A DNA stretch of 64,000 bases from Fictibacillus arsenicus (GTDB lineage Bacteria; Bacillota; Bacilli; Bacillales; Fictibacillaceae): contig NZ_CP016761.1 of assembly GCF_001642935.1 (NCBI RefSeq), forward strand, positions 1,674,001-1,738,000. The letters run 5' to 3'. The notes below the pieces were generated by a model. The model was not told the DNA's origin. It saw nothing but the letters and a program-made list of their open reading frames with translations, and did no database searches. This document shows, piece by piece, positions 27,494 to 36,199 of the stretch. Within the stretch, counting starts at the first letter, position 1. Each line of letters begins with the position of its first letter. The position numbers and the translations under genes were made by a program.

Positions 27494-27523
27494 AAGAAGA
27501 CCTGCCAAGGTCTTCTTTTTTTT
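27494..27523 (+). terminator. Terminator of SR1
   Basis: AAGAAGACCT pairs with AGGTCTTCTT around GCCA, followed by T-rich sequence; starts right after the SR1P stop codon. Confidence 0.95.
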
Positions 27524-27550
27524 GTAGTCTTACGCTAGAATGCTTCTTAA

Positions 27551-29026
27551 TTAGCGGATCGCTACTTGCTCTTGAATAACTTTTAAATAATTTAAATTGG
27601 CATCTTCTGGACCTTGAACAGGCAACCCTGCTTCAAGGTTCTCTTTTATATATGCGAGGTTTTCTTTTGTAATGATTTCTCCAGGGATGAAGATTGGAAT
27701 CCCTGGCGGATATACCATTACAAATTCTGCAATAATTCTTCCTGCTGATTCTTCAAATGGAACACTTTCTGTATTTGCATAAAAAGCATCACGCGGAGAG
27801 AGGGCAAGAACCGGAATGTCAGGGACGTGCACCGGCAAGGATTTAATCTCTTCCGTTTTTGAGGAGCTTTTTTCATTTGAAAGCTTAGTTAATGCTTCAA
27901 CCAGGATCATAGTGTCTTTTTCATGATCAGCAGTAGTAATCAGACACAAGATGTTATATAGATCCGACAATTCAACCTCGATGTTGTAATGATCTCGAAG
28001 CCAAGTTTCAGCTTCATAACCTGTAATTCCAAGATCTTTTACAGAAATAAGCAGTTTAGACGGGTCGTAATCGAAGGTCGCAGAAGTACCAAGCTTTTCT
28101 TCACCTACACAATACAGGTTTGGTATTTCGTTTATTTTCTCCCTCGTTTGGTTTGCAAGGCGTATTGTTTTTTCAATTAATGTATACCCTTCAGTTGCTA
28201 AACGTCTGCGTGCAGCATCCAAAGAAGCTAAAAGGATATAAGAAGTAGATGTTGTTGTCATCATACTTAATATAGTTTGAACACGTTCTGGCGAGACAAG
28301 TCCTTCTTTAACATTTAAAATAGAACTGCCGGTAAGTGACCCTCCAAGTTTATGAACACTTGTTGCGGCCATATCGGCACCAGCCTGCATAGCTGACAGC
28401 GGCATATGGTCATGAAAATGAATAAGGACGCCATGTGCTTCATCAACAAGGACTGGTACATTAAAACGGTGAGCAACATTAACAATACCTTTTAAATCTG
28501 CTGCAAACCCAAAATAAGTCGGGTTAATTACAAGAACCGCTTTTGTGTCAGGATGCTGGTTCAACGCTTTTTCAACACTGTCAGGTGTAATACCATGTGA
28601 AATCCCTAATTCAGGATCGATTTCCGGGTGGATAAATATAGGTGTTGCACCAGAAAATACGATGGCCGTCATTATAGATTTATGCACATTCCTCGGTACA
28701 AGAATCTTATCTCCAGGAGATACGACGGACATGATCATCGTCATAATCGCTCCGCTTGTACCTTGAACAGAGAAAAAGGTATGATCTGCACCAAATGCTT
28801 GTGCTGCAAGATCTTGAGCTTTTTTTATCATACCTTTCGGGTGATGAAGGTCATCGAGTGGTGTGATATTTATAAGATCGATTGAAAGAGCATTAGGTCC
28901 AATGAAATTCTTGAACTCTTCATCCATTCCTTGGCCCTTTTTATGACCGGGAATATGGAATTGCAATGGATTTTTGTTTGCATGTTCACGCAAGCCAGTA
29001 AATAAAGGAGTTTCTTGTTGAGACAA
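27551..29026 (-). CDS. speA: Arginine decarboxylase (Orn/Lys/Arg decarboxylase family)
   Basis: A 491-residue fold-type I PLP enzyme that makes agmatine from arginine, the first step of polyamine synthesis in Bacillus. It has FHIPGHKKGQGMD at the N-terminus, DEAHG (195-199) and the PLP-binding Lys226 in SVHKLGGSLTG, followed by the group's C-terminal domain with YPPGIPIFIPGE. The start is TTG after GAGGTG. Size and position identify SpeA rather than the shorter YaaO paralogue. It is convergent with SR1. Confidence 0.92.
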   Translation of the reverse strand: MSQQETPLFTGLREHANKNPLQFHIPGHKKGQGMDEEFKNFIGPNALSIDLINITPLDDLHHPKGMIKKAQDLAAQAFGADHTFFSVQGTSGAIMTMIMSVVSPGDKILVPRNVHKSIMTAIVFSGATPIFIHPEIDPELGISHGITPDSVEKALNQHPDTKAVLVINPTYFGFAADLKGIVNVAHRFNVPVLVDEAHGVLIHFHDHMPLSAMQAGADMAATSVHKLGGSLTGSSILNVKEGLVSPERVQTILSMMTTTSTSYILLASLDAARRRLATEGYTLIEKTIRLANQTREKINEIPNLYCVGEEKLGTSATFDYDPSKLLISVKDLGITGYEAETWLRDHYNIEVELSDLYNILCLITTADHEKDTMILVEALTKLSNEKSSSKTEEIKSLPVHVPDIPVLALSPRDAFYANTESVPFEESAGRIIAEFVMVYPPGIPIFIPGEIITKENLAYIKENLEAGLPVQGPEDANLNYLKVIQEQVAIR

Positions 29027-29151
29027 TTTTTACTACACCTCATCTATAATTAACTAAAATTAAAATCAATTATTTATAAAACAAAAGAAGTATAACAGAA
29101 AATGCATGAAGATGTAAGTAAATGATTTAATTTTCAAGGAGGAGAAGTCAT

Positions 29152-30114
29152 ATGTTTAAAACACGTGTAACAACTTTGTTAAATATTGATTTACCGATCA
29201 TCCAAGGGGGTCTGGCATATTTAGCATATTCTGAACTTGCTGCAGCCGTTTCTAATGCAGGAGGACTGGGACAAATTACAGCTATGTCGCTTCCAAATAG
29301 TGATGCATTAAGAACCGAAATCAGGAAAACGAAGCAGATGACTTCTCGGCCATTTGGCGTCAATTTTGCAATTGGCCAGCATGGAAGAACATATGAAGAA
29401 CAGCTGGAAACAGCTATTGAAGAAGGTGTAAAAGTTATCAGTATAACAGGCGGAAATCCTGCACCTGCTTTAAAAAGATTAGAAAATACTGGCATAAAAA
29501 CACTTGTACTGGTCTCTAGTAAACGCCAAGCGATAAAAGCTGAACAGCTTGGAGCTGATGCGGTAATGGCTGTTGGTCAGGAAGGCGGAGGACATATCGG
29601 AAAAGAGGATACGGGCACCTTTGTATTGATTCCCCAAATAGCAGAGAGCTTATCGATACCAGTTATCGGATCTGGCGGGATCGTTGATGGAAAAGGAATG
29701 ATGGCTGCACTGGCTCTTGGTGCAGAAGGAATAGAAATGGGGACAAGGTTCATTGCAGTGAAAGAATGCGTGCATGCTCATCCAGCGTATAAAAAATGGA
29801 TACTCGAAAGTTCCGAAAACGATACGGTTGTAATCAAAAGAAAGTTAGGTATGCCAGGCAGGACACTCAATACACCTTTTGCATTAAAGATTGTTGAAGA
29901 AGAAAATAAAAACGGAACTTATGATTATCTAAAAGATTTTATCAGCGGGGAAGCGAACCAAAAATTTATTTATGAAGGAAAGAGTGACGAAGGATTTGGA
30001 TGGGCAGGTCAAGGAGCTGGGAGGATTAAAGAGATTCTATCTGTTAGTGAATTGTTCCAGCAAATAAAAGAAGAAGCAAAAGCTGTCCATCAAAAATGGA
30101 ACAGCCTTTTCTAA
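29152..30114 (+). CDS. Nitronate monooxygenase / FabK-like FMN protein
   Basis: A 320-residue FMN-dependent TIM-barrel protein of the 2-nitropropane dioxygenase family. It has PIIQGGLAYLAYSELAAAVS at the N-terminus, the FMN phosphate loop GSGGIVDGKGM and the AVGQEGGGHIG motif with the catalytic His. Members oxidise nitronates or serve as enoyl-ACP reductase FabK; the short C-terminal region does not distinguish these clearly. AAGGAGGAG precedes the ATG. It is divergent from speA and ends at a bidirectional terminator. Confidence 0.85.
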   Translation: MFKTRVTTLLNIDLPIIQGGLAYLAYSELAAAVSNAGGLGQITAMSLPNSDALRTEIRKTKQMTSRPFGVNFAIGQHGRTYEEQLETAIEEGVKVISITGGNPAPALKRLENTGIKTLVLVSSKRQAIKAEQLGADAVMAVGQEGGGHIGKEDTGTFVLIPQIAESLSIPVIGSGGIVDGKGMMAALALGAEGIEMGTRFIAVKECVHAHPAYKKWILESSENDTVVIKRKLGMPGRTLNTPFALKIVEEENKNGTYDYLKDFISGEANQKFIYEGKSDEGFGWAGQGAGRIKEILSVSELFQQIKEEAKAVHQKWNSLF

Positions 30115-30172
30115 CACTTTTCTTACAATAGTGATACATACCCATACATTTATGTGGTACGGCAATATACTA

Positions 30173-30216
30173 GTGGTAAGAAGCAGCTGAACTTCTGCTT
30201 CCTGCCACTTTTTTTA
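30173..30216. terminator. Bidirectional terminator
   Basis: GTGG and AGAAGCAG arms pair with CTGCTTC and CCAC, followed by T7; located between convergent 29152-30114 and yktB. Confidence 0.8.
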
Positions 30217-30846
30217 TTACAGATGTTTCTTCAAGTTGTAAAGAGGTAAAAGGGTTTTAAATGTTTCAGAGATCCGTGTGTACCATTCGTCTTCCGACAT
30301 AGCAATCGCTTCATCTTTAGAGATATGGACACCGCAAAGCAATTCGGCTTTTTTAACAGAACTTAGACGTTCAGCCATTTCTTTTAATCTTTTCTTTTTT
30401 ACTTCGCTATGTTTATAGCTATCTGGCTTTGTATGATCGTCAGACCAAACAAAGGAATCGGGAATCTCCTTTTTTACCTTGTTAAGTTTCTTTAGAAAGG
30501 TTTTGCCATATGAATCCTTTATTGGTGATTCATATATAAGAGCAAACCAGATAAACACATGTGTTTCAAATAATCCAATCTGAAAATGTGGCAGCATTTT
30601 GTACCCTCTTTTATTTGGAGCAAAAGCTACCCATGTATCCTTTGGCGGATTTACAGTGCGTCTTGCATGTTTAGCTACATGATAGAACATTTCTTCTCCT
30701 GTTAACCCTGTAAGTTCATCAGCATACTTAGCGCCAAGCACCTCGAGTTTAGGTCGTATATGGGTAATGATTTGATCCATTCGCTGCTCAAGACCATCTG
30801 TCTTAAACACATTAAAATCCTGCTCATTAAATCCAGTGAATGTCAT
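30217..30846 (-). CDS. yktB: UPF0637/DUF1054 family protein YktB
   Basis: A 209-residue cytoplasmic protein of the YktB family, whose fold is known but whose function is not. Conserved parts are FTGFNEQDFNVFKTDGLEQR, HVAKHARRTVNPPKDTWVAF and QIGLFETHVFIWFALIYES. AGGAGG lies 8 nt before the ATG. It keeps the B. subtilis position after speA. Confidence 0.9.
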   Translation of the reverse strand: MTFTGFNEQDFNVFKTDGLEQRMDQIITHIRPKLEVLGAKYADELTGLTGEEMFYHVAKHARRTVNPPKDTWVAFAPNKRGYKMLPHFQIGLFETHVFIWFALIYESPIKDSYGKTFLKKLNKVKKEIPDSFVWSDDHTKPDSYKHSEVKKKRLKEMAERLSSVKKAELLCGVHISKDEAIAMSEDEWYTRISETFKTLLPLYNLKKHL

Positions 30847-31013
30847 GAATGTTTCCTCCTGATTATAAAACGATACAAAAAAAGTTTATCACAGAAGCTG
30901 TTTTATAAAAAAATGTTTGCATTAGATTCCGCAAAGTGCCGTTTCACTATACCTCAGTCCTTCATAAAATATATAAAACATGAAAACGAAAAAAGAAAGG
31001 ATGTGCCGGCGAT

Positions 31014-31202
31014 ATGAAACAAGTAATGAATACCTTAAAAAGAACGGATGCAGAAAGAAGAATTCCAGTATTAAAACTTGAGATTGATTATGAGTTAGCT
31101 ACCTTGTTTGATGCCTTAAAATCAAAAGATCAGAAACAAATCAATGATTCTAAACGTAAGCTCGAAAGATTAAGGCTGGAGCTCGTGAGACTTGAGGCAT
31201 GA
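31014..31202 (+). CDS. ykzI: Small conserved protein YkzI
   Basis: A 62-residue, highly charged helical protein (AERRIPVLKLEIDYELATLF, then KSKDQKQINDSKRKLERLRL) of unknown function. It occupies the place of B. subtilis ykzI between yktB and suhB. AAAGGATG is upstream with rather long spacing. A strong terminator follows, so it is transcribed alone. Confidence 0.7.
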   Translation: MKQVMNTLKRTDAERRIPVLKLEIDYELATLFDALKSKDQKQINDSKRKLERLRLELVRLEA

Positions 31203-31222
31203 TTCAAAAAAATAGCGGGTAG

Positions 31223-31262
31223 CAAAAACGAATCCATCATGAACGGATGGTTCGTTTTTTTG
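31223..31262 (+). terminator. Terminator of ykzI
   Basis: AAAAACGAA.CCATC pairs with GATGG.TTCGTTTTT, followed by T's. Confidence 0.9.
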
Positions 31263-31312
31263 TGAACAAGTAGGAATTGTCATATACTATAGGAAAGGCA
31301 AGGGGTGAAATG

Positions 31313-32107
31313 ATGGAAAAAGAAAAGTGGAGAAAGATTGAACAGTTAGCTAAAGCTTGGACGATTGAAGCCGCAGAGCTGTTACAGAAGTCATTTGAAA
31401 ATACATTAACGATTACATATAAATCACATATTGCTGACCTCGTCACAAATATGGATAAGAATATTGAAAAGTTTTTTATTGATAAAATACAAAATACATT
31501 CCCTGAACACAGAGTCCTAGGTGAAGAAGGGTATGGGGATGATATCCAAGATAAGTCTGGTATCATTTGGATCATTGACCCGATCGACGGGACTACAAAT
31601 TTTATTCATCAGCAATCGAATTTTGCTATTTCTATTGGCATCTATGAAAACGGATCAGGAAAAATGGGTTTGATATATGATGTTGGAAGCAAAAATCTTT
31701 ATTTTGCCAAAGATGGAGAAGGAGCTTATTTAAATGATTTAAAACTTTCTAAATTAGATAAGGCAGCACTTTCTGAAGCGGTTGTTGGAGTAAATGCAAC
31801 ATGGGTAGGTCCAAACAAAAGAATAAATCACGAGAACGTACAGGAAATCGTAAGAAAATCCAGAGGAACACGTTCGTACGGTTCTGCTGCAATTGAACTA
31901 GCTTATGTGGCATCAGGCAAACTGGATGCCTATATGACAATGAGATTGTCTCCATGGGATTTTGCTGCTGGTCTAATTCTTCTGAATGAAGTAGGAGGGA
32001 TCGCAACAAAAACAAATGGCAAACCAATACAGCTGCTTGAACAAAACAGCATATTAGCAGCTAAGCCTGGTTTGCATGAAGAGATGTTAAAACATTTAAT
32101 AAAGTAA
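31313..32107 (+). CDS. suhB: Inositol monophosphatase family protein
   Basis: A 264-residue Mg2+-dependent, Li+-sensitive phosphatase fold protein (YktC/SuhB). Metal ligands are seen in LGEEGYGDD, in WIIDPIDGTTNFIHQ, and in SPWDFAAGLILLNEVGG near the C-terminus. It removes phosphate from inositol or related sugar phosphates. Two adjacent ATGs (31310 and 31313) follow AAGGGGTG; the second has better spacing. A MITE-like repeat starts at the base after its stop codon. Confidence 0.9.
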   Translation: MEKEKWRKIEQLAKAWTIEAAELLQKSFENTLTITYKSHIADLVTNMDKNIEKFFIDKIQNTFPEHRVLGEEGYGDDIQDKSGIIWIIDPIDGTTNFIHQQSNFAISIGIYENGSGKMGLIYDVGSKNLYFAKDGEGAYLNDLKLSKLDKAALSEAVVGVNATWVGPNKRINHENVQEIVRKSRGTRSYGSAAIELAYVASGKLDAYMTMRLSPWDFAAGLILLNEVGGIATKTNGKPIQLLEQNSILAAKPGLHEEMLKHLIK

Positions 32108-32332
32108 TGCTGTTTTCTAAAAGATTGTTGCTTATGGATAGAATTTGTGAGTAGTCTTCCTTGATCTGTTGATTGTAAAGGAAGGAGCGAGACTCCTGCG
32201 GGAGCAGCGGTACAGGTGAGACCCCGCAGGCGCAAGGAGCGCCGAGGAGGCTCACCGCACGCCCCGCGGAAAGCGAGCTCCTGGAATGGAAATCAACCAC
32301 TTCATACATCAGCAAAGGTTACAAAACAGTCT
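32108..32332 (+). repeat. MITE-like dispersed repeat, copy 2
   Basis: Nearly full length, starting TGCTGTTTTCTAAAAG and ending ACAAAACAGTC, so both terminal repeats are present with mismatches. The inner core has GAGACTCCTGCGGGAGC and GGAGGCTCACCGCACGC. No perfect target duplication is visible, which suggests an older insertion directly at the suhB stop. Confidence 0.85.
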
Positions 32333-32341
32333 ATAATAAAA

Positions 32342-32376
32342 AGAAAGAGAGCCTTCTTTATGAACGCTCTCTTTGC
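32342..32376 (-). terminator. Terminator of ylaF
   Basis: On the minus strand AAAGAGAGC pairs with GCTCTCTTT, followed by CTTTTT. The ylaF stop codon is in the loop. Confidence 0.75.
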
Positions 32377-32528
32377 TTTTTCTTTAATGAAAATCCAAAT
32401 CCCATCAAAATGAAAATGGAAACGATGGATATGATAAAAATAAGTAAACTTTTTTCGCCGATAGCCACACCCACTCCGCATATGGCAAGAGCTGTAAGAA
32501 AGGCAATAATAAGGAAAACTCCGTTCAT
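32358..32528 (-). CDS. ylaF: Small membrane protein YlaF (DUF5325)
   Basis: A 56-residue protein with two membrane helices, a VGVAIGEKS turn between them and a basic C-terminus (FGFSLKKKQRERS). This matches the YlaF/DUF5325 pattern and the gene's position before typA. The ATG at 32528 follows GGAGG by 5 nt. Function unknown. Confidence 0.75.
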   Translation of the reverse strand: MNGVFLIIAFLTALAICGVGVAIGEKSLLIFIISIVSIFILMGFGFSLKKKQRERS

Positions 32529-32606
32529 GATGACCTCCAAATGTAAATATGCTGCATAATAAGTGTAACGAATTTACATAAAAAGAAAAAGCCTTTTATA
32601 AATTTG

Positions 32607-32615
32607 TGATATAAT
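32607..32615 (+). promoter_or_regulatory. Extended -10 promoter of typA
   Basis: TGATATAAT gives an extended -10 element (TG-n-TATAAT, TATAAT at 32610-32615) about 55 nt before the typA start; no clear -35 is seen. Confidence 0.5.
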
Positions 32616-32673
32616 AGTCAAGTTGAACAAAAAAAGATAAGAAAAAGAGATAGGATATAAGGAGAGAATAATT

Positions 32674-34509
32674 TTGAATAGAAGAGATGATTTACGCAAT
32701 ATAGCGATTATCGCCCACGTTGACCACGGAAAAACAACATTGGTTGACAAACTGCTTCACCAATCAGGAACATTCCGTGACAATGAACAGGTTAATGAAC
32801 GTGCAATGGATTCCAACGACTTGGAACGTGAGCGCGGGATTACGATCTTAGCTAAGAACACAGCGATTAACTATAACGAGAAACGCATTAACATTATGGA
32901 TACACCAGGACATGCCGACTTCGGTGGTGAAGTTGAACGTATCATGAAAATGGTTGATGGTGTACTACTTGTTGTCGATGCATATGAGGGATGTATGCCT
33001 CAAACTCGTTTCGTACTGAAAAAAGCATTAGAACAAAAATTAACACCAATCGTAGTTGTTAACAAAATCGATCGTGATTTTGCACGTCCAGAAGAAGTAG
33101 TAGACGAAGTGATCGATCTATTTATTGAACTGGGTGCTGAAGAAGATCAATTAGAATTCCCTGTAGTTTATGCATCTGCACTTAAAGGGACAGCAAGTAT
33201 GGACCCTAGCAAGCAAGATGAAAACATGACAGCATTGCTTGATACGATCATTGAAACAATTCCTGCACCAGAAGATAACAGTGATGAGGCGCTTCAGTTC
33301 CAAGTTACAATGCTTGATTACAACGACTATCTTGGCCGTATTGGTATTGGTCGTGTGTTCCGCGGTACAATTAAAGTTGGACAAGCAGTATCTTTAATGA
33401 AGCTTGATGGATCAGTGAAAAAGTTCCGTGTTACTAAATTGTTTGGTTTCCTTGGTTTGAAGCGAATTGAAATTCAAGAAGCAAAAGCCGGAGATCTTAT
33501 TGCAGTTTCTGGAATGGAAGAAATCAACGTTGGTGAAACAGTATGTCCAGAAGGCCAAGAAGAAGCACTTCCTGTACTTCGTATTGATGAGCCAACTTTA
33601 AAAATGACATTCTTAGTAAACAACTCACCATTTGCTGGTCGAGAAGGTAAATATGTAACGAGCCGTAAAATTGAAGAGCGTTTAATGTCAGAATTAGAAA
33701 CAGACGTGAGCTTACGTGTTGAAAATACTGATTCTCCAGATGTTTGGACAGTTTCTGGCCGTGGTGAGCTTCACCTTTCAATTTTAATTGAAAACTTACG
33801 TCGTGAAGGATTTGAGCTTCAAGTATCAAAGCCTGAAGTAATCGTTCGTGAAATTGATGGTGTGAAATGTGAACCTGTTGAACATGTTCAAATCGATATT
33901 CCTGAAGAATACACAGGTGCAATCATGGAATCATTAGGTGACCGTAAAGGTGAAATGAAAAACATGGTTAACAATGGTTCAGGCCAAGTACGTCTTGAAT
34001 TCATGGTACCAGCTCGCGGATTGATCGGTTATACAACAGAGTTCTTAACACAGACTCGCGGATATGGAATCTTGAACCATACGTTTGACAGCTATCAGCC
34101 AATGGTTGCTGGAAACGTTGGCGGACGTCGTCAAGGTGTTCTAGTTTCTATGGAGAATGGAAAAGCATCTCAATACGGAATCATGGGTGTTGAAGACCGC
34201 GGTACGATTTTTATTGAGCCAGGTACAGAAGTTTACATGGGAATGATCGTTGGGGAACATACTCGCGAAAACGATATCACTGTAAACATTGTAAAAGTGA
34301 AGCAGATGACAAACATGCGTTCAGCTAACAAAGACCAGACTGTAACAATGAAAAAGCCTCGTGTTATGTCGCTTGAAGAAGCATTAGAGTACTTGAACGA
34401 TGATGAGTATTGCGAAGTAACACCAGAGAGCATTCGTCTTCGTAAAAAGATTTTAGATAAGAACGAACGTGAAAGAGTAGAGAAGAAAAAGAAACTTGCT
34501 CAAGGCTAA
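32674..34509 (+). CDS. typA: Ribosome-associated GTPase TypA/BipA
   Basis: A 611-residue translational GTPase that binds the ribosome and supports 50S assembly and growth under stress. G-domain motifs are [10 protein letters not shown] (G1), RERGITI (G2), DTPGHADFG (G3) and NKIDR (G4), followed by beta-barrel, EF-G-like domains and the BipA-specific C-terminal domain ([17 protein letters not shown]). The start is TTG with AAGGAGAG upstream. It heads the yla group and has an extended -10 promoter. Confidence 0.96.
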   Translation: MNRRDDLRNIAIIAHVDHGKTTLVDKLLHQSGTFRDNEQVNERAMDSNDLERERGITILAKNTAINYNEKRINIMDTPGHADFGGEVERIMKMVDGVLLVVDAYEGCMPQTRFVLKKALEQKLTPIVVVNKIDRDFARPEEVVDEVIDLFIELGAEEDQLEFPVVYASALKGTASMDPSKQDENMTALLDTIIETIPAPEDNSDEALQFQVTMLDYNDYLGRIGIGRVFRGTIKVGQAVSLMKLDGSVKKFRVTKLFGFLGLKRIEIQEAKAGDLIAVSGMEEINVGETVCPEGQEEALPVLRIDEPTLKMTFLVNNSPFAGREGKYVTSRKIEERLMSELETDVSLRVENTDSPDVWTVSGRGELHLSILIENLRREGFELQVSKPEVIVREIDGVKCEPVEHVQIDIPEEYTGAIMESLGDRKGEMKNMVNNGSGQVRLEFMVPARGLIGYTTEFLTQTRGYGILNHTFDSYQPMVAGNVGGRRQGVLVSMENGKASQYGIMGVEDRGTIFIEPGTEVYMGMIVGEHTRENDITVNIVKVKQMTNMRSANKDQTVTMKKPRVMSLEEALEYLNDDEYCEVTPESIRLRKKILDKNERERVEKKKKLAQG

Positions 34510-34540
34510 ACTTAACTTTTAAGAAGCGGGAGTGGGAATC

Positions 34541-34867
34541 GTGAAAGAACAAGAAATTATGAAAGCGACAGGTGAAGATTCGTCCTCAATGGCTTTGCTG
34601 TTGGGTATTGAAAATGACCCTGTCAGAGCTTTCTTGCTGTTGTATTTAATCATTACAGTGCTAAGCATTATTGTTTTTAAATTAGGATTCGCAAAAAAAC
34701 TGCCGCCATTAAAATCAGCATTGATTTATTTGTTTTTAATCATCGGCTGTATGCCTTTAGCGTTCTTTGGAATCGGACTTCCCGTAGCTGAAGGATTGAT
34801 AGTGGCAGCTCTTATCCTGATTATTTACAAAGTAAGATTATATCAAAGCAAAAAAGAAACCAGCTAA
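34541..34867 (+). CDS. ylaH: YlaH-like membrane protein
   Basis: A 108-residue protein with three hydrophobic segments (LLLYLIITVLSIIVFKL, LIYLFLIIGCMPLAFFG, and PVAEGLIVAALILIIYKVR) matching the YlaH family, as does its position after typA. GTG at 34541 is favoured since GGGAGTGGG precedes it. Function unknown. Confidence 0.78.
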   Translation: MKEQEIMKATGEDSSSMALLLGIENDPVRAFLLLYLIITVLSIIVFKLGFAKKLPPLKSALIYLFLIIGCMPLAFFGIGLPVAEGLIVAALILIIYKVRLYQSKKETS

Positions 34868-34882
34868 AACAGGAGGTTCAAC

Positions 34883-35161
34883 ATGAAACTCGTCGATGCT
34901 CTTTCCAATTGGCTAAGCATAAAAAAAGTGCATGAAGAACGTCCTAACGATTTGGCTGCCGAGGATACCTTTGAATTTTTTAGTGAGATATTAAAAGAAG
35001 ATCACCAAGTAAAAATACAATCTGTTTCCATTCAAGGACCGTTTTACATCGTCTTATTCGAAGTGAACGGCGTTGAACGCACAGAACGATTTTTTGTTGA
35101 TGCAGTGGATGCTTTATACGAAGGAATTCAAAATGAACCAAGGTTTAACGAGGAGTGCTGA
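34883..35161 (+). CDS. Uncharacterised 92-residue protein
   Basis: I do not recognise this gene. It encodes an acidic soluble protein: an N-terminal amphipathic helix (KLVDALSNWLSIKKVHEERP), a second helix (AEDTFEFFSEILKED) and beta strands (VKIQSVSIQGPFYIVLFEVN). AGGAGG precedes the ATG, 15 nt after ylaH, so it is probably co-translated with ylaH. It has no counterpart between ylaH and ylaI in B. subtilis. It ends 1 nt from the stop of the convergent membrane-protein gene. Confidence 0.7.
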   Translation: MKLVDALSNWLSIKKVHEERPNDLAAEDTFEFFSEILKEDHQVKIQSVSIQGPFYIVLFEVNGVERTERFFVDAVDALYEGIQNEPRFNEEC

Positions 35162-35162
35162 A

Positions 35163-35603
35163 TTAGTAGCGCTCCTTTTTTTTATGCAGAATTGAAACAA
35201 AGTATCCGATTAGGACAGCAAATAAAAGGTGTCCGATAAACCAAAGTGTAAATGGCAAGATAAATGGAGGGTGGAAAGGCTTTGTAACGGCGATTTGATA
35301 AAGAGGAAAAAAGGTAAAGGACATAATTGTGTTAATGATTACAGAAATACCGATTGGATGATTAAATCTTGCAGACAGAATATCAATAACAGCGATCAAA
35401 ATCACTGTTATCACTAAATGCGATATGAACTGTATCAGGTATGAATAAATAATGTAATCAGGTAATGGCAAAAAGTCAATATTCACCAAAAAAGTATAAA
35501 GATTAATTTCAAATCCTTGTTCTATTGCATAAAAAAAACAAGCCAGCAAGGCGCCGGCAATTGTACCAAATAAAGTCCAATCCGATAAACGGTTACCAGT
35601 CAT
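35163..35603 (-). CDS. Uncharacterised four-span membrane protein
   Basis: A 146-residue integral membrane protein that I cannot assign. Four hydrophobic segments are evident (TLFGTIAGALLACFFYAI, YLIQFISHLVITVILIAVI, GISVIINTIMSFTFFPLY and WFIGHLLFAVLIGYFVSIL), and the end is basic (HKKKERY). The ATG at 35603 overlaps the end of ylaI by 11 nt, so translation is likely coupled; the longer ORF would run through ylaI. It is absent from this place in B. subtilis. Confidence 0.65.
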   Translation of the reverse strand: MTGNRLSDWTLFGTIAGALLACFFYAIEQGFEINLYTFLVNIDFLPLPDYIIYSYLIQFISHLVITVILIAVIDILSARFNHPIGISVIINTIMSFTFFPLYQIAVTKPFHPPFILPFTLWFIGHLLFAVLIGYFVSILHKKKERY

Positions 35604-35793
35604 TGTTCGTATCTGGACTTCTGTATAAAGTAAAATTACCTGTAGCTTCCCGCCGGGCTGTTTTTCTAGTGATTCGCTCTTTGCATGGTTCGCACATAAA
35701 GGTGTGTATCGGTCTATTTCGTAACTTCTTTGCAAGTGAACATTCATTTTCAATAACTTCAATATTATCGCATAATACGCATTTTACACGCAT
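35593..35793 (-). CDS. ylaI: YlaI family zinc-ribbon protein (DUF2197)
   Basis: A 66-residue protein with two CxxC pairs (VKCVLCDN and FMCEPCKERI) that should form a zinc ribbon. It matches the YlaI/DUF2197 pattern, including KLRNRPIHTF and the C-terminal RREATGNFTLYR. GAGGTG lies upstream of the ATG. Function unknown. Confidence 0.85.
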   Translation of the reverse strand: MRVKCVLCDNIEVIENECSLAKKLRNRPIHTFMCEPCKERITRKTARREATGNFTLYRSPDTNNDW

Positions 35794-35974
35794 CGTATTT
35801 CACCTCTTTCAAACAGTATACCATAAAGAAAATTGTAAATTAAGTAAAGGAATCGAAGCACTATAGAGGAGCAAGGTGGTCATCGTATTTTTCAAGAGGA
35901 CTTTTATTAAGGATGTGCGTCTGAAACGAACAAAATATAAGAAATCCTCGTTTTATTAGATGGGAAAAACTCAA

Positions 35975-36058
35975 ATCACATAAAAAATAGTGTTCATCAC
36001 ATAAAAAAGGTAGAACATCACACAAAAATGACCCCTCATCATATAATTTTACAATTTA
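35975..36058. repeat. Intergenic tandem repeat, 21 bp period (locus C)
   Basis: Four units begin at 35975, 35996, 36017 and 36038, each 21 bp apart. The first three start ATCACATAAAAA or ATCACACAAAAA and the fourth ATCATATAA; the second half of each unit varies. A weak fifth unit may lie before the first. Confidence 0.8.
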
Positions 36059-36144
36059 AGGGAGTTGTTTCCGCATGAAAAAACGCTTTGCTACTTTCTG
36101 ACAGTACCTTCGTAAAGCGAGCATCAGTCAAAAAAACCTTCCAT

Positions 36145-36192
36145 AAAAAAGACTGACAAAGGAAGTTATCGAATTCATCCCTCATCAGTCTT
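36145..36192 (-). terminator. Terminator of ylaJ
   Basis: On the minus strand AAGACTGA pairs exactly with TCAGTCTT across a loop of about 28 nt, followed by a T-run. Confidence 0.65.
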
Positions 36193-36199
36193 CATAATT

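Larger units (their letters stand above)
27328..27523 (+). ncRNA. SR1: Dual-function small RNA SR1
   Basis: A short transcription unit of about 196 nt, bounded by a consensus promoter and a strong terminator, lies just upstream of speA, the location of SR1 in B. subtilis between pdhD and speA. It contains the SR1P reading frame with a GGGAG ribosome-binding site. In B. subtilis SR1 (about 205 nt) also base-pairs with ahrC mRNA to inhibit translation of the arginine catabolism activator; whether the pairing region is kept here was not tested. Confidence 0.85.
35794..36199. other. Intergenic region between ylaI and ylaJ
   Basis: About 400 bp without a gene. It holds tandem repeat locus C (35975-36058) and the ylaJ terminator (36145-36192). 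No additional ORF with a ribosome-binding site was found. Confidence 0.6.

Noticed and set aside
30760-31017. 85-codon ORF overlapping yktB start
   Set aside because: Antisense shadow of yktB with no ribosome-binding site; ykzI begins at 31014.
35163-35762. 199-codon version of the membrane-protein ORF
   Set aside because: The first 53 codons run antiframe through ylaI and are polar and non-membrane; the ATG at 35603 is more plausible.
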